64,000 nt of DNA from Xanthoparmelia taractica (taxonomy: Eukaryota > Ascomycota > Lecanoromycetes > Lecanorales > Parmeliaceae): the NCBI GenBank assembly GCA_033085395.1, contig MU853182.1, positions 186,001 to 250,000 of the forward strand, written 5' to 3'. The translations under genes were made by a program, and so were the position numbers. A model generated the notes under the pieces. It was not told the origin of the DNA. It was given only the letters and a program-made list of their open reading frames with translations, and did not search any database. Of the stretch, positions 55,517 to 64,000 are shown one piece after another (the stretch's first letter is position 1; each line of letters opens with the position of its first letter).

Positions 55517-57641
55517 TCAACGGCTGGCCCGACTGATCGTGAAGACACCAATGATGACCACAGCCAACGTGACAATCGCCCCCGGCAGCAATAGCTCGTT
55601 GGGTAATCCTGCAACGAGCTGATCCGGCTGCTGCTGCTGCTGCTTTGCCTGCGACATGGCCTTCCGCTCCCTTTTCACCGGTGTGACCATCTCATCTTCG
55701 TCATCCTCCATTCTCCGGCTCTTGAGCGCCGATGGTGGAGGTGTCAGCGGTTTCGAAATTGCCGGCTGAGGATCTACTGTTATTGACATTGGTGGTTTTT
55801 CTGGGTCATGCACGAAAAGGTCCACCTTTTCCCGGTGATGTTGTCGCGATAGCGTGATGGCGTCTAGGAGATCTTGATCGGTGGTGATGGAGACTGTGTC
55901 ACCTTCGTTGTCCAGATAGCTCAATGCGTAGCCAGATGCCGTCAACTTGCCCTCCTCGACGATGGCCTGACCGCCCACTGCATCAATCTCTCCCCCAAGC
56001 TTGGCATTCACATTACTGACGAGGTCCTCCATACCGGCAGATGCAACGACTTGGAGCCTATGGACACGGCCACTGGGAGCCTTGAATTTGAAAGGGAACG
56101 GCGAGTCTTCCATAGACGCTGATGGGACCTCTTCTGGGCTTTCCGAACGGTCGTCATCTCCATTATGCGAGGCTGATTCATTCGGCTGCACACTGTCCAC
56201 GCGATCAACATTTGGGCGGGACAGCAACTCCGGAGACATGAGTGATCTATGGCCCGGTTTGTGCGCACGATGGCTGCCTTCGCCTGACATCATCGATTCC
56301 GAGTCGTTGTCCAAAGATAGCCAAAATTTGCCCCAAGCTGGACCCTCATTATCTCCAGTTGACATTGTGTTGATCTGACCATATTAATAGATTATTGCCA
56401 ACGGTAACCCTGAAGACTAACCTGTTCAAGAGTCGCGTACGTAAGCTTGAGCACATCTACCATACCCACTATCTCCCCAGGCTCATTCATAACCGGCAGA
56501 TTCAGGTAGTGTCCATCATGCATCTTTCTTAAGGCGGCCTGTATGCTCATGTCCATGGGCGCAAAGTCCGGGTGTGGGGTCATTACCCTTACAACGCTGC
56601 AGTTTGCTGGGTCCAGTCCCGGAGCAATAACTCGAAGGACAACATCCTTACTGGTGAATATGCCGGTAATTGAGCCTTGATCTTGCACCAATACAGCAGT
56701 AGTGTGATTCTCTTTCATCAAGCTTGCGGCTTCCTTGACGGATGTTCTCACTGACACAGTCGTTGGGGGCAGTCCGTTCAGAACAGATTCCAGTGTAGGT
56801 CCGGACATCTTCTGCCTCAAAGCCTCGACATATTGTATGATTTGCTGCGGCTGGCTCGAGCCAAACTCTGATTGCACGCCCTCAAGAGCGTCGTATAATT
56901 TCCGTGACGAGCTGTAGGCACGCTCCAGCTTCTCCATCGCGTCGTAGAAACACTTCGTAATATCTAAAATGCCAGAGATATCCTGATTCTCGTCCATGAC
57001 CGGAAGATGCCGAAAGCCTTTCCGTACCATGAGATCCAGAGCATCCGTAGCACTTGTATCCGTTCTGGCACAGAGGGGATTCTTCGTCATGATCTCCGCT
57101 ATGTTCACATCCCTGGCTTTGATGCCCGCTCCCACTACGCGGAACGCGAGATCTTTAGCCGTGAAAATACCAGCAATCCGATCATCGTCGTCCGTGACAA
57201 GTACGCAGTCTTCCCGCTTCGCAGCCATCAGTTGGGCAGCTTCTGCCACGGTGGTATTCGGTTTTATTTGAAGGGCCTGACTGGGCTTGAGCGCCAGGAC
57301 TGTCCCGGGAGGGGCTTTTCGAGTATGTCGAGCTCGAGCAGCGTTGCCCTTTTTCTTGTTGAGGTCTGCCTCCATCTTCTTTCGAATAGCCTGTGTAGGT
57401 GTTGTCAGTCTATGTCGCCGTATTATGAAGGAAATTGCCCGACCTCATCACGTTTGGACTGCTTCTGCCTGCTCGCACTCAGCGTCGAGTTTCCGGTTTC
57501 ACTCTGCATTGCGGAACTGGCATGTGACTCTAGCTTGGGACGTGGTATGTTTGAGGGGCTGTTCTCGAAAGTAGGTACCTGACCTCTGCCTTGACCTCCT
57601 CGACTGGGCGTACCTCTGAAAGTTCCACCGGAAGCTGACAT
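55517..57641 (-). CDS. CBS and PB1 domain protein with C-terminal membrane anchor
   Basis: Exons: 57641-57444, 57390-56422 and 56374-55517 (674 aa); introns 53 and 47 nt, all phase 0, giving KRDEAIRKKM and TLEQINTMSTG. The N-terminus is Gly/Arg/Ser-rich. Four CBS motifs form two Bateman modules: AAKREDCVLVTDDDDRIAGI, RKGFRHLPVMDENQDISGIL, KENHTTAVLVQDQGSITGIF and HDGHYLNLPVMNEPGEIVGM. A PB1 domain follows (about residues 440-545; FPFKFKAPSGRVHRLQV onward, SYLDNEGDTVSIT). A poly-Gln run (KQQQQQPD) precedes a C-terminal hydrophobic anchor (LLLPGAIVTLAVVIIGVFTI), so it is likely tail-anchored. The function in fungi is not established. It is divergent from the S26 gene by 271 bp. Confidence 0.9.
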
Positions 57642-57912
57642 GGTAGTGAGGATTCAGTCACTTGGGCGCGATAGATACGACCCCTTGGACGAATGAAATT
57701 CGGACAACGATTCGTAAACATCGGCAAGTCGGCGACAACATCGCCAAGGCGCCGAAGTTCTACCATAAGCGAAGCATTCCCACTCTTGACTTTGAGCAAC
57801 GATGGACCAACCACTCTTTGATCATCAAACCTCGAAGAGTACGCAAATCCCTTTCCATAGCACGGATTGTTATAGTACCCTCGTGTTGACCTGTTGTCAG
57901 GAACTCGCAATC
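57642..57912. promoter_or_regulatory. Divergent promoter, CBS/PB1 gene and rps26
   Basis: A 271-bp head-to-head gap must drive both genes. No specific box was recognised with confidence. Confidence 0.5.
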
Positions 57913-58493
57913 ATGGTTAAAAAGCGAGCATCCAAGTACGTGTCCAAGGCCGAAGTTAGGAACCTCACTGTGACTAACAGGTCTACTACAGCGGTCGTAA
58001 CAAGAAGGGACGAGGTCACGTCAAGCCTATTCGCTGCTCCAATTGCTCGCGGTGTACGCCAAAGGACAAGGCGATAAAAAGATTCACCATCCGCAACATG
58101 GTTGAAAGTGCTGCTATTCGTACGTCTTGCCTCTCCAAATGGTTATCTACAACCATAAAACTACAGGCAGCGTAATAAAATCGCGGTGACTAACGCATGG
58201 AGTTTGAGCTTAGGTGATATCTCTGATGCTTCTGTGTTTCCTGAATACGCCGTCCCTAAAATGTACCTGAAGCTCCAATATTGCGTCTCATGCGCCATTC
58301 ACGGCAAGATCGTTCGGTACACTTCTCCCTTCCCATCCATGAGTTTCTTGAACTTACAGGGGTTATGGCTAGTGTTCGTTCTCGAGAAGGCCGCCGTAAC
58401 CGTGCACCACCTCCAAGGGTCCGCTTCAACAAGGATGGGAAGAAGATCAATCCGCAGCAGGCCAACAACTTGGCGAAAACAGCTCAGGCGTGA
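57913..58493 (+). CDS. rps26: 40S ribosomal protein S26
   Basis: Exons: 57913-57935, 57992-58119, 58214-58316 and 58373-58493 (124 aa). The exons are short and spread over 580 bp, so no single open frame shows the protein. The joins read MVKKRASNNGRNKKGRGHV, SAAIRDISDASVF and KIVRVRSREGRR. The zinc-binding cysteines lie in IRCSNCSRC and YCVSCAIHGKIVR, and the basic ending is NLAKTAQA. eS26 sits at the mRNA exit channel of the small subunit. The last acceptor is the second AG after the intron (GCTAG), chosen because the first would shift frame. Confidence 0.94.
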
Positions 58494-58934
58494 AAGGGGT
58501 AGCTTATTGTTGAACACCGATTTGGTTTTCGGTCGATACCAAGCGGTTCTATGGGGAGCAGAGAACATCCAAGTCGGGGGCCAGAAAAGTTCTGGCCATC
58601 GCTCACCAGCTTCTTTATTCTTGCCCGAAAGGATATCTTCCTCACTTCTTCACTGTTTCTCAAAAATGCGCGACAACCGATCTCTTACTGCACATAATTC
58701 ATGTTGGTAAGGATTAGCATGGTACAGTAGTGCTGAAGTGTCTCACAAAACTCCTCGCAACGACTCATGTCCCACTGAACCAAAGATATACCCCTGATAT
58801 CCCTGCAGCAAACACCACGATGCAGCCGGAGACCAATAAATAATGTCGTCTAAAAGATGCTTCCAACCATGGTGCACCTATCAAGTTTCAGACCTGCCCC
58901 CCGATCCTCAAATTGCTCATGGCACACTGGGATC
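58494..58934. other. Convergent spacer, rps26 / tyrosine phosphatase
   Basis: Tail-to-tail gap with both 3' ends. Nothing else is seen. Confidence 0.45.
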
Positions 58935-60335
58935 CTAACCTTCTATCCTGGCCTCTTCTACCTGGCCTTCACCAGCTCCCACCTCTGCTACCGCTGCGGC
59001 TTTATCTTCACCAGCCTTCGCGTCGCTGAAAAAGTCACCTACCTCGCTAACGCCATCAAAATTCGCTGCCTTCTTATCGCTTGCTCGCATGTGAAGTTTT
59101 GACAAGTGCTCCCCGGACGCCTGTAGATGCCGTTCCTTGAGCTGATCACGTATGACGTCGTAAAGAAATTGGTATTGTCCTTCCATTTGAACCATGAGCA
59201 TTCTTTGCTCTCTCAAACAATTCACCACATCGTAAATCATGTCTTCGCCTTCCTTAGCGTCGAGTATGGCGCCTGATTCCACTTGAGCAAGAAGATATTC
59301 CAAAGCAATGAACGTTCCTGATCGTCCTACCCCAGCGCTGCAATGGATAATCCTTGGATTGCTCGGCGAAGTATTTTTTTCTGCGCAAAGCCTCAATAGC
59401 TCCAAGAGCGCATTACGGTCGTTGTCTTCCGGAACGGTAAAGTCTGGCCAGCCGGAGAACAAGAAATGCCACACATCCTTTGTCTCTACGCCAAACTTTA
59501 AGCTCAATTTGCGGACTTCTGTCCTCGAGTCCACATCCAGGTAGTACTCCGTTAAGGTTACACTACCCTCCGGAGTGTCTCTCGCCCTGTCCAGCGGTTC
59601 TACCTTAAATGATCCGGCCTCGACATTCAGAGGAAAATACTGAAAGCATTTCTCCGTCGTCCCATCATGAGTTTGGGTTAGCATAACAATGACAGCTACG
59701 TCGGTGGTTTCCTGCCATATCATATGCCAGAAATTGCTCAAGCCTGACTGTTTGGGCCCCTTTATGAGAATCAGTATGTTGGCCAGGAAAGAGTCGAAGT
59801 CAGGGCAGACATACTTGGGTTGCTATGAACTTGGTCTCTACCCCTGTTCGTGGATCCCGCAATGATATGGGTGAAGCATTGATGTAGTCGGATTTTCCTT
59901 CGGCAACTTTGAGATGAATGCGAGACTTTTCCCATGGCTGGACGTTCATGTAACGATTCTGCTTCAGGATATGGGGGCTTGAGTCTTGCACCCATTGCGA
60001 AGTTGGATCACTTCGACCTTGCAAGATGCGAAGCTTCTCCTTCCATGCCAAGTCATTGAATTTAGCTCGAACAGCTATGGGGTCTTAGTGGATGATCTAA
60101 AAAGCAGCTGCATAATGCATGCTCGCGTATGCACGACACGCAAATGAGCAGGCTTACCGCCTTGAGATTGACGGAGGAACGCCGGGATTCCGGAATCCAC
60201 TTGGGCCGCTCCTCCTTCTTCTTCTTCGATCTTAGTCGCTTTCAACACTGGGGGTGACGCCAAGGGCGTAGGGCTATCCTGAGAGCGAGCTCTTTTATAG
60301 GCCGTGCTGAAACCTTTGGCGAAAGGAGCCGTCAT
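58935..60335 (-). CDS. Protein tyrosine phosphatase (classical PTP)
   Basis: Exons: 60335-60158, 60074-59815 and 59759-58935 (420 aa); the first intron is 83 nt, the second 55 nt. The joins give SQGAVRAKFNDLAWKE and IATQGPKQSGLSNFWHM. Motifs of classical PTPs are in order: the pTyr loop NRYMNVQPW, the YINAS segment, the WPD loop (SGWPDF, Asp252) and the P-loop HCSAGVGRSGTF with catalytic Cys286. It ends in an Ala/Glu/Gly-rich tail. The fission yeast Pyp1/Pyp2 and budding yeast Ptp1 proteins are the nearest type; they dephosphorylate MAP kinases or other phosphotyrosine proteins. A cytosolic location is expected. Confidence 0.94.
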
Positions 60336-62079
60336 TTTCAACGGGGTGTGAATTACATTAAGGATTCGGTGAGGATGATGAAAGGATTTGGAAAGACGTG
60401 AAATAGTTGAGGTAGAGGAAACCTCGGGGATATATCACACCTGCTCGCTCTTTCACGTCTCTCTTTCCATCCAGAAAAGCAGCAGACAAGAAAGTCCAAC
60501 AAATAGAGACTGAAACGGCAAAGTCGAATTTGCTTGTATGAAGGTTAAGGAGGTCAGCTAAGAGGCAAAGCAAAGGAGGGGTGTTGGAAAAGTATATAAA
60601 GAGCCAAACAACTGGAAATGGAGCGAGAGAATGGGTTTCTTGGAAAGACAGTAGGCGGGCAATTGTCTGGTGTTTTCGTGATTATCGAGTAGAGAAGAGC
60701 CAGGCAGACATGGAAGTTTCTCAAGTATGGTTTGTAGTTTAGTAATGTATACAGAGTACTTAATGACTTGTACCTTCTTGCCATTTGATGTGTTACTTAT
60801 TTCATCCGAATCCCACGAGTCTCGCGCTTTCCCAAAAATAGATTCTTTGCCACTTGCCTTCCGCACATCCAACACCTACCATTCATAATTCACCAATCAT
60901 TTCAACATCAAACGACCTTCAGTCACCCAAGAAAAGCACCCAACTAATCGCGTGGGCCGAGAGGCTATCTGTCTGATGCTGCCATGAAATTGTGGCAGGT
61001 GCGCTTGTTGGAGGTTTGCTTGTCATAGTTCACACACTACCGATCCCGAATGTCCAGGCTGACCAAGAACAGGCATACCTGACCAGTCGGGTACGATATC
61101 CTCCGACGTCTGGACTTGTATTACTGACATTATTGGTAGCTGCTCGCAAGCCCTACCTTCCACCGAGCGGTTCAGAATATACATAGAAAGGTCCGTCACA
61201 TGCAACAGGGCCCTGACCTGGAAGAGATGGGCGGTACAAAAATAGATAGAGGGGACAGTGAGTGCACTCTGACGAGAAAGCTTGTGCCAGGCTGACTCTC
61301 GGCTTTGCCGCAGAGCCAAGCAAGAACTTCCTCGACCACTACCTTGAAGAGATCAAGGAGCAATTTCGATCCCAGAGGAAATGACTGGACGAATCGGACA
61401 TCATCACGAAGGGTCATGTGGATTCATTGGGTCGGGAGGCTCATCGGAACTTCAGTGGGAAAGACATATGAAACTTGGGGATATGGAATGATTTCTCCAT
61501 CAGTCATTACACGAAACATCCTGCAACAAAATGTCCTCGTCTTCTTTCTTTGGGCTCGATACCTCTACCACGGACAAGAAATTGGGCTTCTCGACGACAT
61601 GTGTCATGTCATTTGGCTCTCATTCCGTCCGGATATTGATTCACTCTGAACCCACGAGGAGGCTCCCATGCCGCAAGACCTACTTACGTATTCCAATCTG
61701 AAGTGTACATGTCTCTCTCTCTCCTTTTTCTCTATATCGCTGCTTTCAATCTACAGAAGCTGCTGTCTCTTCCAATACATGCACCCATCAGTTGCAAAGC
61801 AAAGGCATCACTTAGAAGGGGGATAGAGCGGAGAAAGGTCCGGCTGGGCGCTTGATGCTTTAACTGGATTGGGGGCCCATGCGATTTTAGCTTCTACTTG
61901 CGATTAAAGATTCCGACCTTCGTCCTAATTACGTTTTACTCTCAATTTATATGCATAAGTCTTTGTATATTTACTTTATATCGAAGAGCAACATATCCAA
62001 TCCTCCAGTCTTCCTCATCACCTCCTCACTCTCATCTTCTACAACTTATACACAACTCATATACCACTCACACAACAAC
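60336..62079. other. Gene-free stretch, about 1.7 kb
   Basis: It has the phosphatase promoter on the left and the leader of the broken reductase gene on the right. Several short open frames on both strands, for example around 60558-60875 and 61305-61649, lack motifs. No feature is supported. Confidence 0.4.
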
Positions 62080-63701
62080 ATGCCTTCCGCAATTTTGACT
62101 GGTGCCACTGGTTCGCCCTTCTTCCAGTTAGCAAGACGTCGATACCTCTTCACTCTTGTACTCATGTGAATCATTGCACCAGGTATCTTGGGCCGTGAAA
62201 TCACTCACGCCCTCGGCAAAGACCCTAAGCAATGGCAAACCGTGCACGCCCTGTCAAGGAGCCAAAAGGAGAAATTCCCATCGAATGTGAAACACAATAC
62301 CGTCGACCTAACACAAGATGCAAATGGCACGGCAAAACAGCTTGAGGGCGTCGAAGGGGAGTACCTTTGTACGTGTCTCCCTAGATCCCCAGCCTAAGAA
62401 TAGGGTCGAGACGACTCTTGCGAATGCTACCTTTCCAAACATCATCCAAGGTTCAAATTCTCACTTCAGTAAGCAGCACTGACCCCGAAATTGTAATCCA
62501 GTTTTCGCTGCCTACCTACAGAAAGACTAGCAGGAGAATTGGGACGTCAACGGCGCAATGTTAGCCAGCTTCCTCGAAGCCCTCGACATCACCGGTGCAT
62601 CGAAGAAACTCAAGCGTGTCATACTCACAACAGGCGCAAAGCAATACGGCGTACACCTTGGCTGTCCAAAGCAGCCCATGGAAGAATCGGACCGCTGGAT
62701 CGATGGCGATGGTCGACCTCCAAACTTCTACTATAACCAACAGCGCATCCTCGCCGACAAAGCCAATAACTCCAACTGGGACTGGGTCGTTACCTACCCC
62801 AACGACGTCATCGGCGTCGCAAAAGGCAACTTCATGAACCTCGCCACGTCCCTGGGCCTCTACACGGCCATCTCCAAGGAGATTGACGGCAACCTCATGT
62901 TCCCCGGCAGCGAGACCTTCTACACCCTCTTCGACAGCTTCACCTACTCCCGCCTGCATGCACAGTCCAACCTTTGGGCGGCCACGGAACCAAAGTGCGG
63001 CAACCAGGCTTTCAATGTGGTGAACGGGACACCGAGTCCTGGCAGAACATGTGGCCCAAGCTCGCGAAGCGCTTCCGCTGCCACATCCCGCGCAACCAGT
63101 TCGCGGTCGACGTGGGCAAGGATGCAGACAGCGTGGTGCTGCTGGCGGAGAAGCCTCCAATGGCGGAGATGGCGGTGGAGATGGGCTTGGAGGGGAATTA
63201 TCAGCAAGGTAGAGTGGAGCAGAAGATCGACTTGGTGAAATGGAGTCAGCGTGAGGATGTCAAGAAGGCGTAAGTGCACCTTTCTGACCAATCAATGTCT
63301 ACACTTGAGTTTTACGACTTGTACCCCACGTGGAGGAAAGGCTCAGACTGCTCGCTCGACCAATCTAGGAATCCGGGTCTTGAGTATCTAAACCATGCTG
63401 ACTGAGACGTATGCAGGTGGCAGAAGCTTCAAGCAAGAGAAGGGCTGGAGAAGGATGCGTTCGAGAAGGCTACGTGGGGCTTCCTGGGCTTCGTGCTGGG
63501 CAGGAACTACAACCTTGTCATCAGCATGAGTAAAGCGAGAAAGTACGGATGGACGGGGTAAATCTCATCTTTTTGTGTATCAGCAGGGGGTGAACATTGG
63601 TACTCACTCACGGCTTGTGCAGGTATATCGACTCCTGGGATGCGCTCTCAGAGTGCTTTGACGAGCTGGAACAGGAGAAGATCCTGCCGTCTACGAAGTA
63701 G
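62080..63701 (+). pseudogene. PRISE-type NAD(P) reductase with stop and frameshift
   Basis: Family-consistent exons: 62080-62110, 62183-62368, 62502-63269, 63417-63557 and 63623-63701. The joins restore the NAD(P)-binding motif GATGILGRE. The body carries KRVILTTGAKQYGVHLG, PPNFYYNQQRIL with the catalytic-type Tyr, the substrate-loop-like WVVTYPNDVIGVAKGNFMNLA, and the conserved FNVVNGDTESWQNMWP. The C-terminus is DSWDALSECFDELEQ. This matches the progesterone-5-beta-reductase/iridoid-synthase-like short-chain dehydrogenase family. Two lesions interrupt it: an in-frame TAG at 62528-62530 (after AYLQKD), and a missing base near 63026-63029 that shifts the frame in FNVVNG. Splice sites are still intact, so it may be a recent pseudogene. 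Sequencing error is possible. Confidence 0.7.
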
Positions 63702-63912
63702 ACGACGAAGGTTTGAACACGAGATGATTGACGTGGAAAAGATAGAATAGCTCAATCAAATCTTTTAGATGATGACCTTGGCAAATGAGATAATTGCAGC
63801 ACAAACTAATGCTGATCGCTAACCGCTCACAATGATTTCATACATCAATTCCGCAGTGGTATCCACATACACTGTACGACAAGAGAGACCATCGCCGCGT
63901 AAACGCCATTCT

Positions 63913-64000
63913 CAAAGCCTTGCCAAAACATCTTCCATTACTCCCGCCAACATCTTCAACTTGTAGAACTTGCTCACCCTCTCAAGCACCCTAAGCTTGC
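63913..64000 (-). CDS. Possible C-terminal end of another gene (partial)
   Basis: On the minus strand, 63998-63913 reads as an amphipathic helix-like segment (KLRVLERVSKFYKLKMLAGV) ending in a stop at 63913-63915. The start and the rest lie beyond the window. It is only about 28 codons, so a chance open frame cannot be excluded. Confidence 0.25.

Noticed and set aside
1..64000. CRISPR arrays, rRNA genes, bacterial operons, intact transposons
   Set aside because: Looked for regular spaced repeats, rRNA-like blocks, Shine-Dalgarno-led gene runs and transposase/reverse transcriptase motifs; none were seen.

Overview
The window is nuclear DNA of a filamentous ascomycete (Pezizomycotina). The signs are dense genes on both strands, mostly 45-90 nt GT-AG introns with CTAAC/CTGAC-type branch points, and a set of fungal proteins: white collar-1 photoreceptor, SAGA subunit Spt7, Kap121/Pse1, Sds23, Nop9, Tip20/RINT1, a CFEM protein and CGHxxG-type RING proteins. 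The class (for example Dothideomycetes versus a neighbouring class) cannot be fixed from this window alone. No plasmid, phage, CRISPR, rRNA or intact transposon is visible. Gene models were spliced by hand. Each was checked for reading-frame phase, and most also against remembered family motifs.

Layout. 0-1.1 kb holds decayed enzyme genes, chiefly a LovD-type/beta-lactamase-fold serine hydrolase pseudogene. 1.5-11.4 kb carries a leucine-rich-repeat protein (+), a PLP decarboxylase (-), the pumilio-type ribosome factor Nop9 (-) and a type II membrane GT32-like glycosyltransferase (-). 11.4-22.2 kb is gene-poor and accessory-looking. It has an AT-rich patch with a hairpin, two RING proteins sharing an unusual zinc-ligand pattern, an inverted pair of tRNA-like sequences, a secreted cysteine-containing protein, an F-box-like gene with orphan cysteine-rich exons behind it, and a berberine-bridge-type FAD oxidoreductase without a visible start.

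22.2-39.1 kb is core: Tip20/RINT1 (-) and DNA ligase I (+) share a short divergent promoter containing an MCB-like ACGCGT box. Then come Sds23 (-), a Ras-family GTPase (-), wc-1 (-) and Fmp25 (-). 39.2-44.1 kb holds a small heptad-repeat protein, a 2.4-kb empty stretch, a CFEM cell-surface protein and a VanZ-like membrane protein.

44.4-60.4 kb is core again: Spt7 (+), CCT7 (-), Kap121/Pse1 (-), a CBS/PB1 membrane protein (-), ribosomal protein S26 (+) and a protein tyrosine phosphatase (-). 62.1-63.7 kb is a PRISE-type NAD(P) reductase gene with a stop codon and a frameshift. The last 100 bases may be the C-terminus of another gene.

The genes mostly serve separate cell functions (ribosome biogenesis, DNA replication and repair, membrane traffic, transcription, nuclear import, light sensing). 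I see no biosynthetic cluster and no clearly new multi-gene system. The most unusual items are the orphan Cys-rich exons, the tRNA-like inverted pair, the heptad-repeat protein, the broken reductase and the Ras protein without a CaaX box.
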